Shown here: in pieces, positions 1 through 11,525 of the stretch
Layout: every line of letters begins with the position of its first letter
Position numbering within the stretch: position 1 is the first letter of the stretch
DNA from: Prorocentrum cordatum
Lineage: Eukaryota > Sar > Dinophyceae > Prorocentrales > Prorocentraceae
Assembly (NCBI GenBank): GCA_963575745.1
Contig: CAUYUJ010005598.1
Coordinates: 1 to 60,169 of the forward strand
Reading direction: 5' to 3'
DNA length: 60,169 nucleotides
Made by a program: the position numbers and the translations under genes
The notes under the pieces: model-generated
Seen by the model: only the letters and a program-made list of their open reading frames with translations
What the model was told of the DNA's origin: nothing
Database searches by the model: none

Positions 1-1850
1 CCGCGAGGCTGTCGCGCCGCCTGTCAGCGAAGCCGTCGCGGGGTCCGTCGTGGTATGGGGCGTATGGGCTGCCGTGGCAGCCGCGGCCGTGTTCGCGCCC
101 GCCTTGGTCGTCACTATCGCGGGGGTCGTCGCGGGGGTCGCCGTCGCAAGGGTCGTCGCCTAGAGGCCTTCGTAGGGGGCGTCGTGGGGGGCCGTCGCAG
201 GGTTGCGGGGCAGAGGGTCGTCGATCCGGCTGTCCTGTCGTCAGCCCAGCAGCCCGCGAGGGAAGCGCTGCCCGCGTAGCCGATGGAGGCCGTCGCAAGG
301 TTGGTCGCGGGGGGCGTCGTCGGGGCGGTCGCGGGGGGCCGCCGCAGGACCCGTCACGCAGCGGCCGTCGCGAGGGTTGGTCGTCGTGTTGGGTCGCGGG
401 GGCGTCGGGGTGGAGTGGGAGGTCGCGGGCCGTTGTGTGGGTCGGGTGAGGGTCTCACGGAGCGTCGCCGGCAGCCCCTATGACCGCTTCCACGGGCATG
501 CCCTCCGCGGGCTCCCTTTCAGGGCATGCGGCCACTCGGGATGCGGAACCCGTCGAGCAGCTGTCTGCGCCAGCACTGGGCTTGCGCGCGGCCCCTATGG
601 CCGCTTCCCTGCAGGTACGCCCCCCACGGGCTCCCTCGCATGGCACGCGGCCACTCGGGGCGCGGCCGTCGTGGGGGCCTTTGAGCAGGAAGTCGCGGGG
701 GCCGCTGGGCAGGGCAAAGGGTCGTGGGGCAGGGATTCGCGGCGCAAGGGGGGTCGCGGTGCAGGGGGCAATGGCTCCCCTCGGGCGGCGGGGAGGGCGG
801 ACGAGGAGGGGGAGTCGTCGCGGGGTCCGTCGCGGGGGCCGTCATGGGGGGCTCGGCTGTCTTTATGACCGCTTCCCTGGGGATGCCCTCTGCGGGCCTC
901 CTCTCACGGCATGTGGCCACTCGGGGTCCTGCCGAGGAGTCAGCGGCGCAGGCTGCGCGGGTGCCGCCCCTATGGCCGCTTGCCCGGGTACGCCCCGCTG
1001 CGGGCTCCCTCAAGGGGCATGCGGCCACTCGGGGCACGGCCGTCGCGACGGTTGCCGGTGGGGGGGCGCGTGGGCCGTGGGGGTCGACGTGGGGGTCGTC
1101 GTGGGGGGTGGGAGCATGCGTGCGCGGGGGACGTCGTGGGAGGCCGTCGCGGTGGTGGATCGCGGGAGGCATCGTGGTGGGGGTTGGCTTCAGCTGTCCT
1201 TATGGCCGCTTCCCTGGGTATGTTACCCCGCGGGCTTCCTCTCAGGGCATGCGACCGCTCGGGATGCTGAGTCCGCCGTGGGGCAGGCGGCGCCAGCTTT
1301 TGCCTGGCCATCGACCCCCATGGCTGCTTCCCTGGGCATGCCCCCCCAGGGGGTTCCTCTCAGGGCATACGGCCACTCGGGGCACGGCCGTCGCGGTGGT
1401 CGTGGGGCAATTGGGGGGGCGTGGGGGCCGTCGTGGGGGTCGTCGTGAGGGCCGTCGCGGGGGTCGTCGTGGGGGTCGTCGTGGGTGGTGGGGGCAGGCG
1501 CGCGTGGGGGACGTCGTGGGAGGCAGTCGCAGCGGTGGGTCACGGGAACCGACGTGGTGGCGGGTCGGGTGCGGGGCTCCTGGGCATGGCATTGGCTGTC
1601 CGTCTGGCCGTTTTCCCGGGCATGCCCCCCGCGGGGTCCCTCTCAGGACACGCGGCCGGTTGGGATGCCGAGCTTGCCGCGGGGCAGGCTGCGCCAGCCT
1701 TTGTCTGGCTGGCGGCCTCTATGGCCGCTTCCCTCGCAGAGCTTCGGGTACTCGGGGCGTGGCTGGGGGGTGGCGTGTGGTCCGTCGTTGGTGCCGTGGG
1801 GCAAGGGGTTGCGGGGGCAGGCGTATAGTAGCGCACGCCGGGACGTAGGG
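1..1850. repeat. compound GC-rich tandem repeat region
   Basis: A module containing TATGGCCGCTTCCCTGGGCA followed by a GCGGGCTCCCTCTCAGGGCA-like stretch and GCGGCCACTCGGG recurs near 478, 594, 865, 970, 1200, 1318, 1599 and 1719. The spacing alternates between about 105-120 and 230-280 bp, which gives a higher-order period near 380 bp. GTCGCGGGG/GTCGTGGGG runs fill the spacers. All six frames stay partly open because of the composition. I see no gene here. Confidence 0.75.
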
Positions 1851-1961
1851 AGGCAGGCGGAAAATCCAAGCGCCGCCGTAAGAATCGTTGGCGTTGAGAT
1901 GGGTCCCGGCCACGTTTCCTGGCGGCCTGGCAGGCCGCGGCTGTGTTCCAAGGCGCTCTGG

Positions 1962-2405
1962 TCAGTAACTGGGGACCTCTATGACGATGTAGTTGGTGGT
2001 GCGGCCGTAGTTGGTGTCATCGGCGACGAACTCAGGTTCGATGGCGTCGCCGTTGAAGTGCTTTCTGGAGGCTGCTTCCAGAGCCGCTGGCCGTCTGCAG
2101 CGAGCCGCTCGCTTGGCCGCCATTGGCCCGATGTCTGTAATCTGCCTGGCCCGGAGAGAGATGGCTGACCATAGAGGGGTGGGTTCTGCTGACGGAACAT
2201 GTCTGGGCCGCCTCGCAGTCGGGCAACTCCCCCGTAGCATTGCACACGTCAATGTCGAGGAGCGTCGCAGACTCCTCGGCGGCCATCGCCCAGGGCCGCG
2301 CTTGGCATGTCGCCCGCTGCGGGACCGCCCACCCCTGTATCGAATGCCAGGCGGGAAGTCCGCGCCCCCGAGCCGGGCAACGTATTGAGCCAAAATGGCT
2401 ACGGA
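1962..2405 (-). pseudogene. retroposed mRNA copy headed by a spliced-leader relict
   Basis: Read on the minus strand from 2405 downwards, the sequence starts with a 21-nt match to the dinoflagellate spliced leader. About 440 nt of transcript-like sequence follows, with overlapping open frames. One frame can start with MAAEESATLLDIDVC at about 2272; another runs from 2393 to 1962 and ends in acidic/aromatic residues (EPEFVADDTNYG). I do not recognise the protein. Established background: dinoflagellate mRNAs are trans-spliced, and reverse-transcribed copies that reinsert into the genome keep the leader as a relict. Inference: this is a processed retrocopy of a spliced-leader mRNA. I see no poly(A) tract at its presumed 3' side near 1850-1960, so it may be truncated there. 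Confidence 0.6.
2385..2405 (-). other. dinoflagellate spliced-leader relict
   Basis: The minus strand reads T followed by CCGTAGCCATTTTGGCTCAA and then T. The canonical 22-nt dinoflagellate spliced leader is D-CCGTAGCCATTTTGGCTCAA-G, so 21 of 22 positions match and only the final G differs. No SL-RNA-like donor sequence (GT donor and Sm-site context) follows, so this is a genomic relict of a trans-spliced transcript and not an SL RNA gene. Confidence 0.9.
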
Positions 2406-2408
2406 TGT

Positions 2409-2538
2409 TCCTCCTCTTCCTCCTCCTCCTCCTCCTCCTCCTCCTCCTCCTCCTCCACCACTTCCTCACTTTGTGTCCTCGTCCTCCTCCGCCTCTTCCG
2501 CCTCCTCCGCCTCCTCCGCCTCCTCCGCCTCCTCCTCC

Positions 2539-2567
<29 letters not shown>
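2409..2567. repeat. (TCC)n microsatellite
   Basis: Near-perfect TCC/CCT triplets, interrupted by about 20 nt near 2460-2480 and by a (TCCGCC) stretch. The tract directly abuts the upstream end of the spliced-leader retrocopy. Long Ser/Pro or Glu/Arg ORFs across it are artefacts. Confidence 0.9.
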
Positions 2568-2569
<2 letters not shown>

Positions 2570-2683
2570 ACTCTCCATTGTGCAATGTACACAATTCACC
2601 TGTTTTGATTGCTCATGGCACGATGGGGCCATTCGGGAGTCTTTATTCCAGGATGCCACCCGTCGGCGGATAGAAAAAACACA

Positions 2684-3268
2684 ATGGGCAAGGGGTGGAC
2701 ATGGGCTGACAAGCCGTTCAACTACTGTGGTCAATGTGGGGCAACCTTCATCGGCCAACTGTCGGAATCCACCACCTCGACTCAGTCATCGCCAATCGAC
2801 AGCACGAACGGCACCAACAACAGGTGGCGCAGGCGCTCAGGCAGCCCAGCGCTGTAGGGCCATCACAAAGGAGTGGCAAATGTGCGAGCGCGCGAGGATC
2901 CAGAACCACGTGATCCAATCGCTGTGTGTACGGCGGCTGTTCAGTTCTGGCAGAAGATGGATGGCGTCTCGGGCCCTCACTACTTGCAGGGCTAGGGAAA
3001 ATTTAAAGCAATTGGGGCATCGACGTTGACAGCGACACCGTGGAACCAGCAGGGGACATCCTTGCACGGCCAGCTGGAAGTCACCAATCGGAAGCTGCGG
3101 AATGCCCAAAGTGAGTGTGACAAAACCTGCGACGCGATGGTCAAATTGGCCAACGACTATGAGAAGCAGTGCAGGCTCGTCACTGATCTCACGGCGGGGA
3201 CTCAGTCAGCAGCTAGAGACCCAGCACAAGATGGCAGTGGAGCAGGCTATGAAGGAGCACGTGGCTGA
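2684..3268 (+). pseudogene. LINE ORF1-like relic: zinc finger and coiled coil
   Basis: One frame (2684-2857) reads GKGWTWADKPFNYCGQCGA, a W...C-x2-C zinc-binding motif of the type found at the N-terminus of ORF1 proteins of dinoflagellate LINEs. The same frame, after stops, continues at 3026-3268 with a heptad-like hydrophilic segment (QLEVTNRKLRNAQSECDKTC). This order of zinc finger then coiled coil suits a non-LTR element ORF1. The frame is broken by stops at about 2857-3026, so it is a relic. Assignment rests on remembered family pattern only. Confidence 0.4.
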
Positions 3269-3309
3269 CACTCGCTGGAGCAGCACATCTAAAGCCAGTT
3301 CCCGCAGAG

Positions 3310-3885
3310 ATGCAGACGGCCATCGCGCAGCTCCCGGCGAGGCTGCACCAGGAGTGGTCGGCGGCCCAAACCGCCCCCGCCCAGGGCCAGCCGCCTCCGC
3401 CAGAGGGCGGGCCCGAGGCGGCAGCCGCTGGCGCGCCCGCGACGGCGCCGACGGCGACGCCAGTCGAGGGCGCGGGCGCGGGCGAGGAGGCCCCTCCTGG
3501 TGCCGGCACAAACCTCAGCGCCGAGCAGATCGCGGGCTTCGACGCGGAGGGCGCGAGCATGGAGGAGGAGCTCGACGCAGCTGCGCGGCGTGCCCAGGGC
3601 ATCAAGCGCGCAGGCAAGGCGGCCAACCAGGTGCTCAACCTGAACGTCACGAACCAGACGCCCACGCCCCGACAGCAAGCGGCCACCAAGGAGCCCGACA
3701 AGAGCGCCAAGGCACCCTGCACGGCCAGCAAGGGCAGGGGCAGAGCAGGAGAGCCGCCGCGTGGGCCACGCGGTCAAGATCGCGACGATCCGGGGGTCCA
3801 CAGCGGCTGGGGCGGTGGACATCATCGGATGCTGAGAGGCGAGAGTTTTGAAGGGCGCGCCGCCATGCATCGTGCGGTGGTGTGA
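3310..3885 (+). pseudogene. Ala/Pro-rich ORF, probable continuation of LINE ORF1
   Basis: A 191-aa open frame follows the coiled-coil segment in a different frame. It has a Pro/Ala/Gly-rich low-complexity stretch, then a helical acidic part (LSAEQIAGFDAEGASMEEEL), then a basic C-terminus rich in Lys, Arg and Gly. This low-complexity linker plus basic tail is what one expects ahead of the endonuclease of a LINE, but no diagnostic domain is visible. It could also be an independent small gene. The matching endonuclease lies 4.5 kb downstream, after minisatellite DNA. Confidence 0.3.
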
Positions 3886-4083
3886 GCGAGAGGGTCGGCA
3901 TGCGTGACCACGATGGAAACCACCGCAACCGCAAGTTCACAAAAAGATTCCAGGACGGGCGCAATCCCAAATTTACATGGCAGCGTTTCGCACTTGCACT
4001 CACGGTTCACTCTGCACAGCGCGCAGCGCATGCAATTACACGCGCCTTCGCCTTGCAAACATCACCCCAGGAACCATCTTAAT

Positions 4084-6040
4084 AACACCAAAGGTGACCT
4101 GTGGGACCTGCGGGACCTGTCGAACCTGCCAGAATTGGGAGAAATGTTGGGAGCGTGAGCCCTGTGGAACTTGTGGGAGCTGTGCGGGCTGCGGTAGCTG
4201 TGGGACCTGAGGGACCTGCGAGACCTGTGGGACCCTTGGGACCTGTGGGACGCGTGGGCCTGGTGGGACCTGTGGGGCCTTCGAAATTGCAAAACTTGTC
4301 GTCCCTGCGAGACCTGTGGGACCTGTGGGACCTGCGGGGCTTGCGCCACCTGCGACACCTGCCTGACCTGTCGGACCTGTAGGACCTGAGGGACTCGTAG
4401 GACCTGTGGGACCTGCAGGACCTGCGATACCAGTGGGACCTGTGGCGCCTGTGGCACCTGTAGGCCCCGTGGGACCTGCGGAACTTGCGGGGCCTGCGGG
4501 ACCGGCGCGACATGTGAGACCTGTGGGACCTGTGGGACCGGAGGGGCTGGGTGGACCTGTGGGGCCTGTGGGACCTGTAGGGCCTGAGGGGCCTGTGGGG
4601 CATGCGTCGCCTGTGGGACGTGCGGGACATGCGGGACCTGCGCGACCTGCGAAACCTGTGGGACCTGCGGGTCCTGCGGAACCTGCGGGACCTGCGGACC
4701 CCGTGGCCCTTGTAGGACCTGTAAGCCCTATCGGGCCTGTGGGACCTGTGGGGCCTTCGGGGCATGTGGGACCTGGGGGGACTGGGGCTTGCGGGGCCTG
4801 CGGGACTTGCCAGACCTACGAGGCCTGCGGGGCTTGCGGGACTTGTAGGACCTGTGGGACATGTGGGGCATGTGGGACTTGTGGGACATGTGGGATATGC
4901 TGGGCCTGCGGGATTTGTGGGACCTGCGCGACCTGCGGGACTTGTGGGACTCGTGGGACCTGTGCTGGCGGCGGGACCTGTCGGACCTGCGGGACCTGTG
5001 GGACCCGGGGGGCCTGTGGGACCTGTGGGACCTGAGGGACCTGGGAGACCTGCGGAACCTGTGGGACCTGTGAGAGCTGCGGGACCTGCGGGACATGTGC
5101 GACCGGTGGACCTGCGAGAACCTGTGAAACCTGTGGGGTCATTCATACCTGTGGGACCTGTGGCACCTGCGGACCTGCGGGACCTGCGGGTCCTGTGGGA
5201 CCTGTTGGACCTATGGGTCCTCTGGGACCTACGGGACCTGTGGGAATTGCGGGACATGCGGGACCTGCGAGACCTTTTAAACCTGTAAGACCCGTGGGGC
5301 CTGCGGAACCTGTGGGACCTGTGGGACCTGCGGGGCCTGCGGGGCCTAAGGAGTATGCGGGACTGGCGGGTCCTGCGCGACCTGCGAGACCTGTGGGACC
5401 TACGGACCCTGTGGATCCTGTTGGGCCTGCGGGACCTGTGGGGCTTGTGGGACCTGTAGGACCTGTGGGACCTGTGGGACCCAGTGGGACCTGCGGGACC
5501 TGCGGGGCCTGCGGGGCCTGCGGGACCTGCGAGACCTGCGCGACACGCGGGACCTGCGGAACCTGTGGAACCTATGGGACATGTGAAACATGTGGGACCT
5601 GTGGGGCCTGTGGGACCTGTGGGGCCCGCGAGGCCTGTGGGACCCTTGGGACCTGTGGGACGTGTGGGACCTGTAGGACCTGCGAGACCTGTGGGACCTT
5701 TGGCACCTTCTTTGCGACTTGTGGGTCCTGTGGGACCTGTAAGACCTGTAGGACCTGTGGGACCTGTGGGACCTGCGGGACCTGTGACACCTGCAAGACC
5801 TTGGGACCGGTGGGATCTGTTGGGCCTGAGGGACCTGTGGGACCTGTGGGACCTGCGGGACCTGCGGGACCTCCGGGACCTGTGGCACCTGTGGCACCTG
5901 TGCGGCCTGTGGGACCTGCGGGACCTGCGGGACCTGCGGGACCGGCGAGACCTTCGAGACCTGCGGGACCCGTGGGACCTATGGGACCTGTGGGACATCT
6001 GGGACACGTGGGACCTGTGGAACCTGTGGGACCTGTGACC
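4084..6040. repeat. 2-kb minisatellite with a 9-bp unit GGGACCTGT/C
   Basis: About 217 degenerate copies of a 9-bp unit (consensus GGGACCTGT or GGGACCTGC). The unit length is a multiple of three, so long open frames exist on both strands. Plus-strand frames read GPVGPAG, TCGTCG or DLWDLR; minus-strand frames read [14 protein letters not shown] or RSHRSH. The collagen-like frames on both strands follow from the repeat and are interrupted by frame changes. I do not call a gene, although a 668-aa minus-strand ORF (4079-6085) exists. Confidence 0.9.
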
Positions 6041-6084
6041 GCCGAGGACCCCAGTAAGGCCCTGAATTCTGGGACCGCCAGGCA

Positions 6085-6107
6085 CCCAAGTAAGGACCTT
6101 ACTTGGG
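6085..6107. repeat. 23-bp palindrome at the end of the 9-bp array
   Basis: CCCAAGTAAGG, one A, then CCTTACTTGGG: a perfect 11-bp inverted repeat with a 1-nt spacer. It lies 45 bp after the minisatellite ends and between two GAATTC-containing stretches. Confidence 0.8.
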
Positions 6108-6419
6108 ACCCCGGGAATTCCTTATTAAATTTGGTGGATCGACAGATGTCTCGCACTTTGGGACCATCGAGGCCCCCCGGGGGGCATTTATTAAGGAACC
6201 AGAAGTTTCCTTACGTCCACCATGTTTTCTTGGAGCGGAAAGACCCAAAGTTCAAACGTCCCGGCGTGGCCGTCGGAGGCCCCCAACCAGCCACCCAGCT
6301 TGGAAACGCGCGGCAAATGTTTCGCCGAGGCTGAACGCGACTCTGCTGCCGTCGCCACCGTAGCTGCACTGCATCCGGTGATCCACTGGCCTCAGGGCCC
6401 CGAAGAGTAAGCCTCCTAG

Positions 6420-7130
6420 CGGTGTCCTGACGACCTCCTGGAATCTGGGGGGAGACCGCCGGGGGACCTCCCCTGGTCCTCTTGGGGGCCTCCCGCAAAC
6501 TTCCAGAAGGGGGCTGGGAGGTCTCCCAGAAGCTTTTTCTGGTCCTTGCAAGCCTGCTGGGAATCCTCCCCGAGGACCAGGGTCCGGGAGCCTCCCCCAG
6601 ACCTCGAAATCTGGCAGGGCTCCCTCCAAGGGGAAACTTCCGGGGAGACCAGGGGAGGCCCCCTGGAAACCTCCCCTGGTCCTCCCGGGGCGCTGGGGGG
6701 AAACTTGGTGGAGGACCAGGTGAGGTCTCCTGGAAGCTTCCCCTGGTCCTCCCGAAAGCCTCCCACAGGAGACCTCCCCCCTGCGGGAACTCTCATCGGA
6801 GGCTTCCAGGTGAACCAGGGGAAGCCTCCCAGAGACCTCCCCTGGTCGTCCCGGAAGCCTGGGGGAGGCCTCGCCTGGTGCTCCCAGGGGCCGTGGGAAG
6901 CCTCTCGCCACACCTTGTGGAAACCAAGGGAAGCCTCCGGAAGGCCTCCCCAAGCCCTCGGGGGGATCAGGGGGAGGTCTCCAGGAGAACCAGAGGAAGT
7001 CTGGTGGAGGCCCCCTCCACCTCGCCGGAGGAGGGCCCGCTGGGAGGTCTGGTCGACGTGGAAGGGGGGCATCCCACCAGACCTGTTGGAGGTGGAAGGG
7101 AGGTCTGGTACCAGACCTAGTGGGGTTGGG
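6420..7130. repeat. degenerate minisatellite with CCTGGTCCTCCCG core
   Basis: A loosely conserved module with a CTCCCCTGGTCCTCCCGG core, followed by an AGCCTCC-type stretch, recurs roughly every 50-60 bp. ORFs on either strand (for example 6416-8056 minus) are products of composition. Confidence 0.65.
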
Positions 7131-7139
7131 GGTAACTGA

Positions 7140-8290
7140 AGACCCAACCCAGGCAAAGCAAGAAAACCAGCATGGAGGCGAACGCGGCCCAAGACGGCAC
7201 CAAGATACCCCCCAGGCAACTCACGACGGCCCAAGAGGGCCCCTAATGTCCCAGGTAGCCCCATATACGACTCAAGAGTGTCCCAGGAGGCCCCCATGAC
7301 AACCCGACAGTAACCCATGACATACCACATGTTGTCCATGTGTGCCACGTGAGAACCCCAGGAGACGCAATAATGAGACAAGGAGAACGAAATGGAAGAA
7401 GGGAGGGTGACAACATGGGGGACGTGGGAAGGGGGGGGGCGACGACGTAGACGAAGGAGTGCGCCCCGAAGCGGCGCGGAAGAGCGCGTCACATGTTGCG
7501 GCCCTTGCAAGGCTATGGGCGACGACATGTCGCGCGTTATGGCTTTCGTGGCGGTGCTCGAAGACTCGCCACGCCGAGTGCTGCGCGGTCGCGGCGCGCG
7601 GGACTTGCCGCGAACAGATCGGCATGACGCACGCGCCGTGGTTTCTACCACAACCGCGCGACGCGTATGATTTGTCAACAATGTCGCGCCCTCCACGAGC
7701 GGACCGGGCCCTCCACTTTGAGACGTGCGCAATAAAACACCATCAAAACATAATGCGAGTGGACGAGGGGGAAAGCAACCAGAAGAGGTCGCGCGAAAGG
7801 TGGACAACAAATGAACAATGCTCACAAAAAAATCACATGCGCAAGCGCCCAACGAAACAAACTTATAGACACTCCAACAATTTGGCGCGCCGCGAAGAAG
7901 GGAAAAGGGGCGGGGGGCCCGCGTGCCCACGAGGAACAAACTTAACGGCATGGTAATCGCTACTGGACACGCCGTCACGCAGAGCCGCTCTGACAACACA
8001 CACGCACACGGGCGCATCATCGCGCAAAAGCGGCCGAACCACGCCGCGCGAAGCATCGCTGCGCCAAGGCGATCCGCCCATGCAAAACACGCGCAAATTG
8101 CATCCGAAAAAGAGCGTTACGCGCCGCGCAAAAAAATATGGCGCGGCGCCGCAACAACCAGGCAGCTACGAATGTAAACTCCTCTGAACTGCGCGCACGC
8201 GCGTCGTGTTAAACAGGCCGCGCCGCGCAGGCACGCCACTCGGTCTCGCGCCAGCACGTCGAAGGGAAGGTCTGCGGGAGACGCTCTGCA
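7140..8290. other. non-repetitive spacer, no gene recognised
   Basis: Mostly non-repetitive sequence, less GC-rich than its neighbours. It shows short CCCAAGACGGC-type motifs related to the 24.4-25.8 kb array near 7180-7240. Several overlapping ORFs of 80-160 codons occur, but none carries a motif I recognise. Confidence 0.5.
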
Positions 8291-8418
8291 AGTGGCAATG
8301 AAGCAACCCCACGAGAACGCGATACATGTGAAATCGAAGCACGTGCCAACAGTAACCGCGACAACAGAACAACCAACAAAAAATCAGTTTAAAGAAACAT
8401 CCATAACTTCCGGTTGCG

Positions 8419-8814
8419 GTGGTTTCTTGCGCGGTCAATGCGATGGTCTCCTCAGCCGTGCTCAGCGAGAACAAGTATCTTGCCCAGCGCGCAGGAATTT
8501 GGATCCGCGATGGGCACCGCGTTGGAGTACATCGAGTGCCGCTTCCTGCGGGGGGTGCAGAACCCCGTTGCACGGAATTTCCAATAGAACTTCCAGGGCA
8601 CCGCCCTCGTGTCCTAGTCTCGATCTACTTGGCCGACGGGGCGGGCCTGAACAAATACGTTGTAGAGCTCTTAGCTGGGGTTGCAATGATCCAGGATGCT
8701 GTGCGACAGCCACTCATCATTGTGGGGGGCTTCAACGTCTCGACTACCAAGCTAATCGAGCTTCCCGCTAAGAACGGGCTTCAAGATTTTGGCCCCTTTG
8801 ACCCCGAGCTGTAA
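8419..8814 (+). pseudogene. LINE endonuclease (EEP fold) fragment
   Basis: A 131-aa frame contains PRVLVSIYLADG, then a helical stretch, then QPLIIVGGFNVSTTKLIE. The last segment matches the core strand-plus-loop of apurinic/exonuclease-endonuclease-phosphatase domains, whose consensus is (I/V)(I/V)GGDFN; here the key Asp of GDFN is replaced by Gly. That substitution, and the absence of the upstream catalytic half in the same frame, indicate a dead copy. In a LINE this domain would nick target DNA to prime reverse transcription. The reverse transcriptase relic follows 1.1 kb downstream on the same strand. Confidence 0.55.
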
Positions 8815-9017
8815 TATGACAAGAATCGGCGAGCATTATCGACTACGTCTTCGCTTCGACATGCTTCGACCAGGACCTCTTGGGGGCCCAAGTCCTAGAC
8901 GACTACCCGCTGAGCCCGCGCAGGCCCGTCGTGTTTCAGCTCCGCGTTGGTGAGCCCGTTGCGGTGCCCGTCTCGGACCAGCCCTAGCCGTTCCCGACTA
9001 CGCGGCCTCATGGGCCC

Positions 9018-9540
9018 ATGGACTACGCCCCGTCCTGGAACCACACGGAGGCGGCCCTGGAGTTCTGGGAACAGGGGATCGAAATGGAGTCTGGGATCGA
9101 GGCCCACATGCAGGCCCTGAATTCGGGGTGCCATGTTTTCGTCAGTGACGTGGCGAAGGCCACCAGCATCCGCACTGACGCGCCGATCAACCTGCCCACC
9201 ATCCCGAGAGTAGGCCTGCCCAAGATCCGCTGGGCGCCAGGAGCTGCCAGGGAGGTTATGTCCAGGGCCAGTTGGAGAATCCTTTCGATCCCTATCAGAT
9301 GGTTGAAAAAACAAAGTTACGAACGTCATCCGACGAGTCCATTCCAAGGATGAGTTTTACCTTTCGGAGATGTTGACCAGTATCCAGTCACCACCACCCG
9401 AGCTCGACGGAACAGAAGAGTCTGCTCGCTTGCCGGCCACTGTTCGAACAGCTGTAGGCGCAGCAGCTCAGGATCTGGACAACGGCCAGATAGACCCGCC
9501 ACTGGCCCTGAATGCATTATGCATCAGTGGATCGAGTGCC
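9018..9540 (+). pseudogene. degenerate linker between LINE endonuclease and RT
   Basis: A 111-aa frame (9018-9353: WNHTEAALEFWEQGIEME) and a following open stretch to about 9540 have the helical, hydrophilic composition typical of the region between endonuclease and reverse transcriptase in LINEs. They sit in the right place for it. No catalytic motif is visible. Assignment depends entirely on position between the flanking LINE domains. Confidence 0.3.
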
Positions 9541-9942
9541 ACAGGCTGAGGATGCCAATGATCGGCAAAGTGAAACCACTTCTTAGAACAACTGGGTCCA
9601 GGAGGCAATGGCGCGCGGGGTCGGATGGGCTCATCGTTGGACCTCAAAGCTCACGGCCTGGCAACCTCAGAAAGTTTGGCGCCCCGCTCTGCTGACCTTT
9701 TCTTCAGGCTGCCCTTTTGAGCTGCTCCAGTCTGAGACGTCTCGACTGGCCGCTCCATGGCAGGCCACGCGGCAGGAGCAGGATTTCGACGTGCCGTCGT
9801 CCGGGCGCGAACAGCCGGAGCCCATCGAGCCTGGACAGATCAGATCGGCAGCCAACATATGTCCCAAGTCTACCAGTCAGGCCTGGGATGGACCTCATCA
9901 TCGCCATTTTGCGTCTTTGAGCAATGCTGAGTTAGTATATGT

Positions 9943-10830
9943 TTGTCTGTTTACCAGCTTTTGGCTACGATCGAAGAGATTGGAGATTCCCCCGCAGCTA
10001 CCATGACCTTGATTGAGAAGCGCAAAGCCGACCAGTCTGAGGGCCCATCGCACCGAGGAGTTGGCCTGCTCCCCGCTCTCTGGAGGGCGCGGCCCAAAAT
10101 CAGTCAAGTGGAAGCCAGCGAGTGGGAAAGGGCCAACGAGAGACCCTATCTTGCCCACCAGTCTGGTCGAGGAGCGCTAGAAACGGTGCATGCCCAGGCC
10201 TTTGAAGCGGAGCTAGCTAGCGACCGGGCTGCTCGTACTGGAGGCGCTATTTGGGATTTATCTGACTACTACGAACACGTGAATCGGCAGAAATGGAAGT
10301 CTCGGGCTCTTTCATCAGGGTTCTCGGAGACGCTCGAATGCCTTGCGGTGAACCAATGCGGGGACCTCGGGTTCTTGCCACCAGAACCTTAGCTATGTAT
10401 GTTGGTTGCGCTACTAAGAGTTTCCCTGCTGGCTGGTTGTTCGCGACCTGCGACGCACATGTATTTGGTGCCCCCATGGACTCCTGGGTCCCGAAGTTCC
10501 CTACCGTGGACACCTCGATCTTCATGGGCGATTTCATGTTGGGCAGCCACAACGCTAGCATCCGCCTCCTGGCGTCGGATTTGGCACAGGCCGCCGACAG
10601 CGTGCTTGATTTAATCGAGGAGGACCTCGACTGCACGGTTGCCTTGCATAAGGCGTCGGCGTTGGGCTCGTCCGCCGAGGTGCAGAAGCGCTTCGCCAGA
10701 GCTCTTGGCAAGTATAGTGGGCTCGAAGGGGCCAATCAATCCTCGTCTGCGCCAGACCTCGGCGTCGATTTCACCGCGAGAAGCAAGGTCTCGAAAAAGG
10801 CCCGTTCGACTGCACAATACAACTGCTAAG
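9943..10830 (+). pseudogene. LINE reverse transcriptase relic in two frames
   Basis: The first half (9943-10392, frame 1) has the RT entry block (TMTLIEKRKADQSEG then RGVGLLPALWRARPK) and a motif-A-like segment GAIWDLSDYYEHVN, with the catalytic-type Asp. The second half (10293-10829, frame 3) continues with SFPAGWLFATCDAHVFGAP, consistent with motif B, and SIFMGDFMLGS where the catalytic (F/Y)xDD box should be. It ends with LGVDFTARSK, a typical downstream LG-D-block. The change of frame and the loss of the second catalytic Asp (MGDF) mark it as inactive. Family identification is from motif order, not a search. Confidence 0.6.
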
Positions 10831-10875
10831 ATGAAACAGCGACTCCACCTCTGAGGAACTTGCTTCTCTGGTGCA

Positions 10876-10956
10876 AGGAGGAGGAGGAGGAGGAGGAGGA
10901 GGAGGAGGAGGAGGAGGAGGAGGAGGGGGAAGAGGAGGAGGAGGAGGAGGAGGACG
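10876..10956. repeat. (GGA)n microsatellite
   Basis: About 80 bp of GGA triplets directly downstream of the reverse transcriptase relic. Confidence 0.9.
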
Positions 10957-11525
10957 ACAAGGTGCAAGCATGAGGACATTTCTTCCGACCGGTTCGAGGG
11001 TGGCCGCCTACTGCGGCAACCCGAGGTCGTCGACTCCGCGAACCCCGAGCTGCGCGAGGCGCCGTCCCTTACTTTTGACGACTGTAGGACCCCGCTGTGC
11101 TGCCAGATCCCGTTCCCTGGCTTTCTATTTGTTTTTTGGGTTTTTTTAGCAGCTGACGCACACATCAGGTGGCTGCATCAGGAACGAACTCATCGACTGT
11201 GCGATGCTAAACCGCGCTTCCCCTTCGCTCCCTGGCTTTCTATCTTGGGAGATCCGACCTGGAGTGCTGCCCTGAGGCCGGCTTGCTGCTGGGCCAACTT
11301 GGCCCGGAGGGTTGCGCACCATCCTGGAACCGTCTGCTTTGCCCCGTCTGAGCTCAGAGCCCATGCCCTGGAAGCTCTCTACAGACCCCCTAAGACAGGG
11401 CTAGGATCGGGATAAATCGCTCCAGAGCCTTCCGGAGCGCTCTCAGAGCGTTCCGGAACGCTCTGGAGCGGCCGCGGCGCCCAACACATCCTCCAAACCC
11501 GCCGATTCTCGGAGATTTCGAGTTA

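Noticed and set aside
4079-6085. 668-aa collagen-like ORF on the minus strand
   Set aside because: The 9-bp repeat creates open frames on both strands; Gly-Pro-X runs break into other repeat frames, as expected from a minisatellite and not a selected protein.
6252-8056. Two long minus-strand ORFs (6252-6953 and 6416-8056)
   Set aside because: They cover the CCTGGTCCTCCCG minisatellite and show no domain beyond it.
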